From NCBI RefSeq assembly GCF_900168165.1, contig NZ_FUYV01000001.1, positions 124,001 through 188,000 on the forward strand: 64,000 bases of DNA, read 5' to 3'. This document shows, in pieces, positions 34,867-43,365 of this stretch. Position 1 is the stretch's first letter, and the number at the start of each line of letters is the position of its first letter. This DNA is from Alkalitalea saponilacus. GTDB lineage: Bacteria; Bacteroidota; Bacteroidia; Bacteroidales; Marinilabiliaceae. Both the position numbers and the translations under genes were made by a program. The notes beneath the pieces are model-generated. The model was not told where the DNA came from and ran no database searches. It saw only the letters and a list, made by a program, of their open reading frames with translations.

Positions 34867-36771
34867 ATGATTTTTATGAATGCGGGATTTACAACAATTG
34901 ATTATCTGATTTTCGGAGCATACGCTGCTCTTATTATGGGAATCGGTCTTTGGATTTCACGAACAAAGAAGGGAGAGGAAAAGGATTCCAAGGATTATTT
35001 TTTAGCAGGAGGAACATTATCATGGTGGGCTATTGGAGCCTCTTTGATTGCTGCAAATATTTCTGCTGAACACTTTATTGCAATGTCAGGGTCTGGTTAT
35101 GCGATTGGACTTGGAATGGCAGCATATGAGTGGATTGCGGCGATTGTTCTGATTTTGGTAGCAAAATATCTGTTACCTCAAATGTTGGATAAAAAGATTT
35201 TCACCATGCCACAGTTTGCCAGAGAGCGATATGGCTCAGGTGTGAGTTTCTTTTTCTCCTTTTTCTGGTTGTTGGTTTATGTCTTTGTTAACCTGACCTC
35301 TGTTGCATGGCTTGGAGCCCTTGCTATGAATCAGATTTTGGGGGTTCCAATTCTTTATGGAGTTCCGGGATTGTTGATTTTTGCTGGAGTCTACTCTATA
35401 TACGGAGGAATGAAATCAGTAGCCTGGACTGACATTGTACAGGTGTTCTTCCTGATCTTTGGAGGACTTATCACTGCCTGGTTTGCTTTGGATGCGGTTG
35501 CCGGCGATGGAAAATCTGCTTTCGAAGGTTTCAGGGTTGTTCTTAACCAGATCAGAGCAAGTGAGACAGACACCCACTTCAATATGATTATTGGTGATTC
35601 TGAAGGTACACGTGATTCTTTTCTGAATCTGCCGGGTCTGGCAGTCATATTTGGTGCCATGTGGCTTACCAATATTGGCTACTGGGGTTTTAATCAATTC
35701 ATTATTCAAAAAGGGTTGGCTGCTAAAAACCTAAAGGAAGCCAAACGTGGATTGCTCTTTGCGGCATACCTGAAGATTTTAATTCCTATTATTGTTATTA
35801 TACCAGGTATTACTGCATATGTCATACATGGGATGTCTGTAGAAACAGCTGACGGGTCTTTGGCATTTATAAACCAGATGGGCGATTCAACACTTCTGGC
35901 TGGTGAGGTTGCTATTTCAGATGATGCCTATCCATGGCTTCTTAGAAATTTTGCACCTGTTGGTATCCGAGGTCTCGCCTTTGCCGCACTGGTTGCTGCC
36001 GTAATTTCTTCTCTTGCATCCTTGCTGAACTCTACATCCACCATTTTCACGCTTGATATTTATAAAACTCTTATAAATAAGAGTGCAAGCGAGCGCCAGT
36101 TGGTTCGTGTTGGTCGTTTTGCTGCTTTTGTTGCTCTAGCTATAGCCATTGTTGCTGCGCGACCTTTATTAGGTGGTCTTGATCAGGCATTTCAGTATAT
36201 ACAGGAATATACAGGGTTTATTTATCCTGGGGTAGTGGCAGTGTTTGGTATGGGGATTTTGTGGAAAAGAGCGACCAACCGGGCTGCATTGTGGACAACC
36301 ATTGCCACCATTCCAACCGGTATATTAATGAAGTTGGCTCTACCCGATTTGCCCTGGATGATACGCATGGGGTATGTATTTATCATATTGGTTGGTCTGT
36401 CAATTACTTTGGTGTTGACCGACAAGCATAAGGTAAAGGCAACTCCTATGAGCCCTGAAAACATTAAAAAGCAAATGAACGCCGGACATGTTTTTGCAGC
36501 TCTTGCAATTATTACTTTTGTGGCCGGAATGTTATGGGGAACCAACCTGTTTGGCATGGGCATGCTGCACCTTGGATTTAATTCAATTTTTATGACCACT
36601 GCCATGATGACCTTCTTAGCTGTTATTATGTATACAAATGCTAAAAGCTCTTTGCAGGATGATAAAGCATATGATTTCAATCCGGACATCATAAAGACCG
36701 ATAAGGTGTTCTTTACTATGGCCATGGGTATTGTGGTAATCATTGTTGCCCTTTATGCTTATTTCTGGTAA
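34867..36771 (+). CDS. Sodium/solute symporter (SSS), probable arabinose transporter
   Basis: A 634-residue inner-membrane protein of the SGLT/SSS family with about 14-15 transmembrane helices. Landmarks: the N-terminal IDYLIFGAYAALIMGIGLWI, KDYFLAGGTLSWWAIGASLI AANISAEHFI region, the YGGMKSVAWTDIVQVFFLIF signature, and ALVAAVISSLASLLNSTSTI with the sodium-site serines. It imports a monosaccharide with sodium. Its position between araA and araD points to L-arabinose, like the AraP-type symporter of B. thetaiotaomicron. Start at 34867 or the next Met at 34876. Confidence 0.9.
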   Translation: MIFMNAGFTTIDYLIFGAYAALIMGIGLWISRTKKGEEKDSKDYFLAGGTLSWWAIGASLIAANISAEHFIAMSGSGYAIGLGMAAYEWIAAIVLILVAKYLLPQMLDKKIFTMPQFARERYGSGVSFFFSFFWLLVYVFVNLTSVAWLGALAMNQILGVPILYGVPGLLIFAGVYSIYGGMKSVAWTDIVQVFFLIFGGLITAWFALDAVAGDGKSAFEGFRVVLNQIRASETDTHFNMIIGDSEGTRDSFLNLPGLAVIFGAMWLTNIGYWGFNQFIIQKGLAAKNLKEAKRGLLFAAYLKILIPIIVIIPGITAYVIHGMSVETADGSLAFINQMGDSTLLAGEVAISDDAYPWLLRNFAPVGIRGLAFAALVAAVISSLASLLNSTSTIFTLDIYKTLINKSASERQLVRVGRFAAFVALAIAIVAARPLLGGLDQAFQYIQEYTGFIYPGVVAVFGMGILWKRATNRAALWTTIATIPTGILMKLALPDLPWMIRMGYVFIILVGLSITLVLTDKHKVKATPMSPENIKKQMNAGHVFAALAIITFVAGMLWGTNLFGMGMLHLGFNSIFMTTAMMTFLAVIMYTNAKSSLQDDKAYDFNPDIIKTDKVFFTMAMGIVVIIVALYAYFW

Positions 36772-36795
36772 ACTGATATAAACCATTCATTTTTT

Positions 36796-36834
36796 AACTG
36801 CATGGATTGAACAGAAATGACAATCCATGCAGTT
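36796..36834 (+). other. Strong intercistronic hairpin 1 (symporter to araD)
   Basis: AACTGCATGGATTG, 11-base loop, CAATCCATGCAGTT: 14 bp perfect stem with no T-run, 25 bp after the symporter stop. Probably an RNA-stability or processing element. Confidence 0.75.
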
Positions 36835-36878
36835 CTGAATGTAACTATAAGGGACGATCTTCATAAGCACAGAGCTTT

Positions 36879-36907
36879 AAACCAACTTTATAAGTTGGTT
36901 TATATTT
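36879..36907 (+). terminator. Intercistronic hairpin 2 (symporter to araD)
   Basis: AAACCAACTT-TAT-AAGTTGGTTT then ATATTTT. A 10-bp perfect stem with a T-rich tail 38 bp before araD; a partial terminator or attenuator is possible. Confidence 0.65.
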
Positions 36908-36944
36908 TCACCAGTTGATTGAAAACTTATTTAAAGCAAATCTT

Positions 36945-37634
36945 ATGCTAGAAAAATTGAAACAAGATGTCTGTAAAGCCAATCTTGACCTTGTAAAATA
37001 TGGATTGGTGATTTTTACATGGGGTAATGTGAGTGCGATCGACAGGGAAAGCGGACTTGTGGTAATAAAACCAAGTGGAGTGGAATATGATAACATGACC
37101 GACGATCAGATGGTTGTGCTGGATTTGGAGGGGAACATTGTAGAAGGAAACTTACGACCCTCCAGTGATACACCTACGCATTTGGAACTATATAAAGCAT
37201 TTCCTGAGATCGGAGGCATTGTACATACGCATTCAACCTACGCCACTGCATGGTCACAAGCCGGGATGGATTTACCAATTGTTGGAACTACACATGCCGA
37301 TTATTTTGCAGGTGATATCCCTTGTACGCGGGATATGACAGAGAAGGAAGTTACAGGAGGTGCCTATGAAAAGGAAACAGGGACTGTTATCATTGAAAAA
37401 TTTGCAGAGATTAATCCTATGCACATTCCCGGTGTATTGGTCAAAAACCATGCACCATTCACTTGGGGGAAAGATGCACATGATGCAGTACATAACAGCG
37501 TCGTTTTGGAGCAGATTGCAAAAATGGCGTTTGTAGCACAGTCTGTAAATCCAAATATGTCTATGAATCCCCTCCTCACAACCAAACATTTCGAACGCAA
37601 GCATGGAGCGAATGCCTATTATGGGCAGAAGTAA
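36945..37634 (+). CDS. araD: L-ribulose-5-phosphate 4-epimerase
   Basis: A 229-residue class II aldolase-fold epimerase converting L-ribulose-5-phosphate to D-xylulose-5-phosphate, feeding the pentose phosphate pathway. ATG 36945 is chosen; the frame opens at a TTG at 36915 which is less likely. Metal-binding His cluster in [12 protein letters not shown] (HTH) and later [21 protein letters not shown] and [12 protein letters not shown] form the phosphate site. Normal length. It precedes araB by 26 bp. Confidence 0.96.
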   Translation: MLEKLKQDVCKANLDLVKYGLVIFTWGNVSAIDRESGLVVIKPSGVEYDNMTDDQMVVLDLEGNIVEGNLRPSSDTPTHLELYKAFPEIGGIVHTHSTYATAWSQAGMDLPIVGTTHADYFAGDIPCTRDMTEKEVTGGAYEKETGTVIIEKFAEINPMHIPGVLVKNHAPFTWGKDAHDAVHNSVVLEQIAKMAFVAQSVNPNMSMNPLLTTKHFERKHGANAYYGQK

Positions 37635-37660
37635 CCGATAAAAAATTAAAAGATAGGAAA

Positions 37661-39328
37661 ATGTCAAAGAAATATGTAATTGGTCTGGACTATGGTTCCG
37701 ATTCAGCAAGAGCTGTTATTGTGGATGCACTTTCCGGAGACGAAATTTCCACATCAGTAAAACATTACCCAAGGTGGGTTGATGGAAAATATTGTGATCC
37801 TGCCAGGGATCAGTATCGACAACATCCTCTTGATTACATAGAGGTAATGGAATTCATTATAAAGGATTCTTTATCAAAAGCAGGATCCGACGTTGCTGAA
37901 AACGTTGTCGGGATCTCATTTGATACCACCGGAAGTACTCCCGTATTTGTTGATAAATCTGGAACCCCATTAGCATTGTTGCCCCAGTTTGCCGAGAATC
38001 CAAATGCTATGTTTGTACTTTGGAAAGATCATACTGCTGTTAAAGAAGCTGCAGAAATAAATGAACTTTGCAAAAAATGGGAGATAGATTATACTGCTTA
38101 CGAAGGAGGTATTTACTCTTCAGAATGGGTTTGGGCTAAGGCTTTGCATGTTTTACGCGAAGACAAAGCTGTGCGCGAGGCTGCATATTCGTGGATTGAG
38201 CACTGTGATTGGATGCCTGCCTTAATAACCGCCAAACAAAAACCTGAAGATGTGGTGCGCAGCCGATGTGCGGCAGGGCACAAAGCAATGTGGTTGGAGA
38301 AGTGGGATGGTTTACCATCTGAAGAATTTCTAACTGCTTTGGATCCTATTTTGGCTGGATATCGTCAAAGATTATTCCGAGAAACTTATACCAGTGATGT
38401 TAAAGTTGGGAATTTAACTGATGAGTGGGCAAAAAGATTAGGCCTTACTACTAATGTTGCCGTAGGTGTTGGTGCTTTCGACTGCCATATGGGTGCTGTA
38501 GGAGGAGAAGTTACCCCCAATGTACTTGCTCGCGCCATCGGAACTTCAACTTGTGATATCATGATTGCTCCATATGAGCAGATCGGAGATAAACTGATTG
38601 CCGGTATTTGCGGTCAGGTTGATGGTTCAGTTATTCCGGGTTATGTTGGTCTGGAAGCCGGACAATCTGCATTCGGAGACATTTATGCGTGGTTTAAAAA
38701 AGTAGTGGCTTGGCCTTTGGAGAACATCCTTGCCGAAACCTCTATTGTTGATGCAGAAACGCGCGAAAAACTTATTGAAGAGAGTGTAAACGCCATTATT
38801 CCTAAACTTGCTGAAGAAGCAATTAAGATTCCTGTTGAGGAATCCACCATCATAGCTGTTGATTGGATGAATGGTCGACGTACCCCCGATGCAAGTCAGG
38901 AAGTTACCGGTTCAATTGCAGGACTAAAACTAGGATCATCTGCACCACGTATTTTCCGAGCTTTGGTAGAAGCCACAGCCTTCGGTTCAAAGGCAATTGT
39001 TGACAGGTTTGCACGCGAAGGTGTTGAAATTAAAGAAATAATTGGTTTGGGTGGAGTTGCGAAGAAATCTCCATTTGTGATGCAAACTCTTGCCGATGTT
39101 TTAAATATGCCAATTAAAGTTGCCAGAACAGAACAAACCTGTGCATTTGGAGCAGCCATGTTTGCTTCGGTGGTGGCAGGAATATATACAAAAGTTGAAG
39201 ATGCTCAAAAAGCAATGGGTAAGGGTTTTGAACAAACCTACTATCCAGATGCAGATAGTTCTCAGAAATATGAAGAGATATACAGAAAATATCAAAAATT
39301 AGGAGAATTCACCGAGAAATCACTTTAG
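37661..39328 (+). CDS. araB: L-ribulokinase
   Basis: A 555-residue FGGY-family sugar kinase phosphorylating L-ribulose. N-terminal ATP-binding YVIGLDYGSDSARAVIVDAL, substrate region DTTGSTPVFVDKSGTPLALL, and C-terminal FGGY signature in LARAIGTSTCDIMIA plus GLGGVAKKSPFVMQTLADVL. Length close to the E. coli enzyme (566). It is the last gene of the operon and is followed by a strong terminator. Confidence 0.96.
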   Translation: MSKKYVIGLDYGSDSARAVIVDALSGDEISTSVKHYPRWVDGKYCDPARDQYRQHPLDYIEVMEFIIKDSLSKAGSDVAENVVGISFDTTGSTPVFVDKSGTPLALLPQFAENPNAMFVLWKDHTAVKEAAEINELCKKWEIDYTAYEGGIYSSEWVWAKALHVLREDKAVREAAYSWIEHCDWMPALITAKQKPEDVVRSRCAAGHKAMWLEKWDGLPSEEFLTALDPILAGYRQRLFRETYTSDVKVGNLTDEWAKRLGLTTNVAVGVGAFDCHMGAVGGEVTPNVLARAIGTSTCDIMIAPYEQIGDKLIAGICGQVDGSVIPGYVGLEAGQSAFGDIYAWFKKVVAWPLENILAETSIVDAETREKLIEESVNAIIPKLAEEAIKIPVEESTIIAVDWMNGRRTPDASQEVTGSIAGLKLGSSAPRIFRALVEATAFGSKAIVDRFAREGVEIKEIIGLGGVAKKSPFVMQTLADVLNMPIKVARTEQTCAFGAAMFASVVAGIYTKVEDAQKAMGKGFEQTYYPDADSSQKYEEIYRKYQKLGEFTEKSL

Positions 39329-39350
39329 TGATTTGATTAGAAATTGTTTA

Positions 39351-39382
39351 AAAATCCCCGTCCGATGACGGGGATTTTTTTT
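39351..39382 (+). terminator. Terminator of the ara operon
   Basis: AAAATCCCCGTC, 4-base loop, GACGGGGATTTTTTTT. Confidence 0.95.
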
Positions 39383-39604
39383 ATTCTTGAATCAAACGGT
39401 GTCTGTTTCCCAAAAACAACGCAAATAATACTGTTGCTTAACTATTTAAAACATATTTGTTTAAGATTTAATTACCTACCACACCCTACCAGTAGGTTTT
39501 GTTGTGAAAAAACGTTTTCTTTGTGAAGTGTCACTCATTCGAATACTTAAGTTTTGTTAAATACATTGCAGAAAAACAGGATTTTCAACTATTAAAGCTC
39601 TATT

Positions 39605-40891
39605 ATGATGGAAAAAATTGAAAAGATTCTTGAGAAGTTGAATATTGATGAAAACCCCTTTCTTAAGGAATTATATGGCAATGACGTTGCTGTATTGAAA
39701 ATGCAGGCAGATCGTTACGCTTCACTTATCAATGAGTTTAAAACTACATTCAAAGCAAATGAAGCAATGCTGTTCAGTTCTCCCGGAAGAACTGAAATAG
39801 GCGGCAATCATACAGATCATAACTTTGGCCGTGTACTTGCCGGTGCTGTAAACCTGGATAATATTGCAGTTGCGGCTGCGAATGGAACAAATATCGTACG
39901 CATACTCTCCAAAGGATATCCACAGTTTGAGGTTGATTTGTCAGATTTGTCGCCGAATGAGAAGGAATTCTTTACCTCAGGATCACTTATAAAGGGTATT
40001 TGCGCGAAAATGAAAGAACTTGGATTTGAGATTGGAGGGTTCAATGCGTGCATTGACGGCGGAGTTCCCAAAGGATCCGGTCTAAGCTCTTCTGCTTCAT
40101 TTGAAGTGCTTATAGGAGCAATCATAAGCCATTTATTTAATAATGGGAAGTTGGATCCTGTTCAGAATGCAATCATAGGGCAGTATTCTGAGAATACATA
40201 CTTTGGTAAGCCATGTGGCCTAATGGATCAAACTGCTTGTTCCGTAGGAGGACTTGTTACCATCGATTTTGAAGACCCTGCCAATCCGCTGGTGAAGAAA
40301 GTGAATTTTGATTTTACTTCAACCGGATATGTCCTTGTCATTACTGATACAGGAGGAAATCACGCTGATTTGAATGACGAATATGCGTCCATACCAGTTG
40401 AAATGAAATCAATAGCCCAACACTTGGGCGCTGATGTGCTTCGGAAAGTATCTATGGAGAAAGTGCTTGGCGCCATTCCGGAAATTCGCAATACGATAAG
40501 CGACAGAGCCATTTTAAGAGCCATTCATTTTCTGGGTGATAATGAAAGAGTGGTTGACCAGGTTTCAGCCCTGGAAAAAAATGATTTTGACTCTTTTCTT
40601 AAGATGGTGGTTGATTCAGGATATAGTTCGTATATGTATAATCAGAATATCTTTCCGGTGAATAACGTAGAGGAGCAGGGAGTCTCCTTAGGTTTGGCTT
40701 TAAGCAATATGGTGCTTAAAGACGAAGGTGCATGGCGGGTACATGGCGGTGGATTTGCAGGCACCATCCAGGCTTTTGTTCCGAAAAATCTGTTGGATAA
40801 ATATGTAACAACGCTTGAGTCTGTTTTCGGGGAAGGAGCCTGTCATAAATTGTTTATTAGGCAAAAAGGAGCTGTTAAAGTGGTTCTATAG
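39605..40891 (+). CDS. galK: Galactokinase
   Basis: A 428-residue GHMP kinase phosphorylating galactose at C1. Motif 1 reads FSSPGRTEIGGNHTDHNFG, the Bacteroidetes/Firmicutes variant of the galactokinase signature. Motif 2 is GGVPKGSGLSSSASFEVLIG. Motif 3 is AWRVHGGGFAGTIQAFVPKN. ATG 39605 or 39608. Longer than the E. coli enzyme (382) because of an N-terminal extension of about 35 residues. It follows the ara terminator, so it has its own promoter, and it precedes galM by 167 bp. Confidence 0.95.
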   Translation: MMEKIEKILEKLNIDENPFLKELYGNDVAVLKMQADRYASLINEFKTTFKANEAMLFSSPGRTEIGGNHTDHNFGRVLAGAVNLDNIAVAAANGTNIVRILSKGYPQFEVDLSDLSPNEKEFFTSGSLIKGICAKMKELGFEIGGFNACIDGGVPKGSGLSSSASFEVLIGAIISHLFNNGKLDPVQNAIIGQYSENTYFGKPCGLMDQTACSVGGLVTIDFEDPANPLVKKVNFDFTSTGYVLVITDTGGNHADLNDEYASIPVEMKSIAQHLGADVLRKVSMEKVLGAIPEIRNTISDRAILRAIHFLGDNERVVDQVSALEKNDFDSFLKMVVDSGYSSYMYNQNIFPVNNVEEQGVSLGLALSNMVLKDEGAWRVHGGGFAGTIQAFVPKNLLDKYVTTLESVFGEGACHKLFIRQKGAVKVVL

Positions 40892-41058
40892 CAAAAATCT
40901 CATAAAGAATCGGTATATTGGGATAGCGTTTACTGCTGGGAGGAGTTTCATTTGTGTTTGCAGATGAGTCTACTTTCCCATGGATCTACTTCGATTATTC
41001 CGCTATAATTTTGGCCAGTTGACTAAAAACATATAAAAGCATTAGAAAAATAGTGATT

Positions 41059-42120
41059 ATGAAAACATTTGATATCATTAAAGAAGAACTGTTTGAAGCT
41101 ACAGTAAATGGAAAGAAAACAAGTTTGTTTACACTTCGCAACAAGAATGGTTTGGTTGCTCAAATTACCAACTTTGGAGCAACAATCGTAAGTATATATG
41201 CCCCAAATAAAAAGGGCGAATTTGCAGATATAGTACTTGGCTTTGACAATGTGGAAGATTACATCAATGGTAATGGATCATACATGGGCGTTCTTTGTGG
41301 ACGTTGTGCCAACAGAATTGCCAATGGAAAATTTGAGTTGGAAGGCAAGGTTTATAATATGGCCGTTAATAATGGTCCAAATCATTTACACGGTGGAGTT
41401 ACCGGCTTCAATAAAGTGGTATGGGATGTTGAGAGTTTGTCGGAAAATAAAGTTGTATTAACTTATTTCTCTGAGGATGGAGAAGAGAATTATCCGGGTA
41501 ATGTTACCGCTAAAGTTACATACACATTAACAGAGGAGAATGAACTGGTGTTGGATTATGAAGCATCTACAGATAAAACCACTCTGGTCAATTTTGCCAG
41601 CCATTCATATTTCAATCTGGGTGGTGAGGGTTCAGGAAAGGCTTTGGATCATCAGCTAATGATTAATTCTGATTATTTTACCCCTATTGATGATACCTCC
41701 ATTCCAACCGGAGAAATTCTCAAAGTTGCCGGTACTCCAATGGATTTTTCGACTGCAAAGCCTATCGGGGAGGATCTGTTTAAAGAAGATTTGCAATTGA
41801 AGAATGGCGGTGGATATGACCATAACTGGATTTTAAAAAACAGAGCAGGAGAAATGGTTTTGGCTGCCGTTGCGCATGATCCTGCAAGTGGCAGAGTAAT
41901 GGAGATTCATACAACTCAGCCTGGTATACAGTTCTATTCATCAAACTGGATGGAAAATGAGAAGGGCAAACATGGAAATGTTTATAATAAACATGAAGGT
42001 TTTTGCCTTGAAACCCAACATTTCCCTGATTCAATAAATCATGCACATTTCCCTTCGGTTATTCTAAAGCCCGGAGATGTTTATAAGCATTCCTGTATTC
42101 ACAAGTTTCTGATAAAGTAG
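41059..42120 (+). CDS. galM: Aldose 1-epimerase (mutarotase)
   Basis: A 353-residue enzyme interconverting alpha and beta anomers of galactose and related sugars. ATG 41059 is chosen over an in-frame GTG at 41053. Catalytic His in NNGPNHLHGGVTGFNKVVWD and LVNFASHSYFNLGG, acidic catalytic residue in GFCLETQHFPDSINHAHFP. No signal peptide, so cytoplasmic. A TAATTTTG promoter-like box lies at 41006-41013, so galM may be transcribed separately from galK. Confidence 0.94.
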   Translation: MKTFDIIKEELFEATVNGKKTSLFTLRNKNGLVAQITNFGATIVSIYAPNKKGEFADIVLGFDNVEDYINGNGSYMGVLCGRCANRIANGKFELEGKVYNMAVNNGPNHLHGGVTGFNKVVWDVESLSENKVVLTYFSEDGEENYPGNVTAKVTYTLTEENELVLDYEASTDKTTLVNFASHSYFNLGGEGSGKALDHQLMINSDYFTPIDDTSIPTGEILKVAGTPMDFSTAKPIGEDLFKEDLQLKNGGGYDHNWILKNRAGEMVLAAVAHDPASGRVMEIHTTQPGIQFYSSNWMENEKGKHGNVYNKHEGFCLETQHFPDSINHAHFPSVILKPGDVYKHSCIHKFLIK

Positions 42121-42147
42121 AATATATCGGACATGAATCAAAGTTAA

Positions 42148-42187
42148 ACACTGATTGCTTCTGGAATTATAGCAGTCAGTGTTTTTT
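42148..42187 (+). terminator. Terminator after galM
   Basis: ACACTGATTGCT, 11-base loop, AGCAGTCAGTGT then TTTTT, one wobble in the stem. Confidence 0.8.
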
Positions 42188-42216
42188 ATTCCTACATCAT
42201 GGCTTTTGAGGTGGTT

Positions 42217-42804
42217 TTAGTCTCTCTGTAATACCAAAGCCTCCTGCAAATCTATTCGTCTTCCGTTCTTTGTAGCTATGATAAAAGCATCGGCAAAGCC
42301 CATTCTGACTATCTCTTGTCTGAACTTCTCTGCATTGTTAAAATCCTCAAAAAGCCCAACTGTATATTGATTAATGGCTTCAAATGAATATTGGTTGAGG
42401 GATACGTGGTTTAATGAGAAATCTGCGAGGTTTATTGAAGTAAAAGCACCAATTTGAACACTGAAAAGTATTCCGTTTTCAGGAACAGGTATTTTAATCA
42501 GGCTTTCTATGTGAGGTATAGGTGCTTCATCACGATATTCCGTAACTCTGATGGTATCTCTGATTACGACAGCTTCCTGACGAATGGAGTCGCTTCCGGC
42601 CGGCCATTGTATGACGTTAAATAGGAGCAACATAAGGAAGAGCAGAAAGAAAAAGAAAAGTTGAAAGATGGTCCATTTTTTTAATCTTTGATATTTTGCA
42701 GACTGTCTTCTAGAGTTAGATTTTAATCTAATTATTTCCTTTTCCAGCGCTGATGCTCTGGTGCTACCACCTGATTCAATAGGATTTGTCTCTTTGTCCT
42801 CCAT
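42217..42804 (-). CDS. SPOR-domain membrane protein
   Basis: A 195-residue protein with a cytoplasmic N-terminus holding a charged, helical segment (residues 18-42), one membrane helix (IFQLFFFFLLFLMLLLFNVI, about 47-66) and a periplasmic part. The C-terminal 80 residues have the SPOR pattern: FSVQIGAFTS, YTVGLFEDFNNAEKFRQEI, FADAFIIATKNGRRI. SPOR domains bind denuded peptidoglycan, often at the division site. It lies 33 bp downstream of aroK on the same strand. Confidence 0.8.
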   Translation of the reverse strand: MEDKETNPIESGGSTRASALEKEIIRLKSNSRRQSAKYQRLKKWTIFQLFFFFLLFLMLLLFNVIQWPAGSDSIRQEAVVIRDTIRVTEYRDEAPIPHIESLIKIPVPENGILFSVQIGAFTSINLADFSLNHVSLNQYSFEAINQYTVGLFEDFNNAEKFRQEIVRMGFADAFIIATKNGRRIDLQEALVLQRD

Positions 42805-42837
42805 GCGTACCGGATATTTTGATCATAAAAATAGCAA

Positions 42838-43365
42838 TTATTTTATTGTCTGGTATGATTTCAAAATATTTATATAGGTTTGGGGGCCAACCGCGGTTGC
42901 ATCTGCGGTAACCTTGGCTAATTTGTAATGTGGTTCTCTTTCGGCTAATTTTTCTTTTATGAATTCCAGCAACTCATTATCGCTTTTGTTAGATATAAGT
43001 GGACGATTGGTTTTACCCGATTTTAGCCGGTCTCTTAAACCTTCAGCACTGAGTTGAAGGTATATGGTTAACCCTGCCTGATTCATAGCCTCCATGTTTT
43101 TTTGAAAACATGGAGCACCTCCGCCTGTTGCTATTATGACATTTTTCATGGATGTGGTTTCGGCAACGGCTGTAGATTCCAGTTGCCTGAAATATGCCTC
43201 TCCATGCGTTGCAAAAATATCAGGAATGGAAATTCCTGATTTCTTTTCAATGAAATCATCCAAATCAATAAAATCCCATTTTATTGCTTTTGCCAGGGAT
43301 TTTCCCACGGTAGATTTTCCGCATCCCATGAATCCTAACAGATATACTCTTTTAAACCCCATCAT
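42838..43365 (-). CDS. aroK: Shikimate kinase
   Basis: A 175-residue enzyme of the aromatic amino-acid pathway phosphorylating shikimate. P-loop GFMGCGKSTVGKSLA near the N-terminus, shikimate-binding FIDLDDFIEKKSG and the FRQLESTAV segment, VIATGGGAPCF, and the lid region DRLKSGKTNRPLI. The start ATG directly abuts the parC stop, so the two are translationally coupled. Normal length. Confidence 0.95.
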   Translation of the reverse strand: MMGFKRVYLLGFMGCGKSTVGKSLAKAIKWDFIDLDDFIEKKSGISIPDIFATHGEAYFRQLESTAVAETTSMKNVIIATGGGAPCFQKNMEAMNQAGLTIYLQLSAEGLRDRLKSGKTNRPLISNKSDNELLEFIKEKLAEREPHYKLAKVTADATAVGPQTYINILKSYQTIK

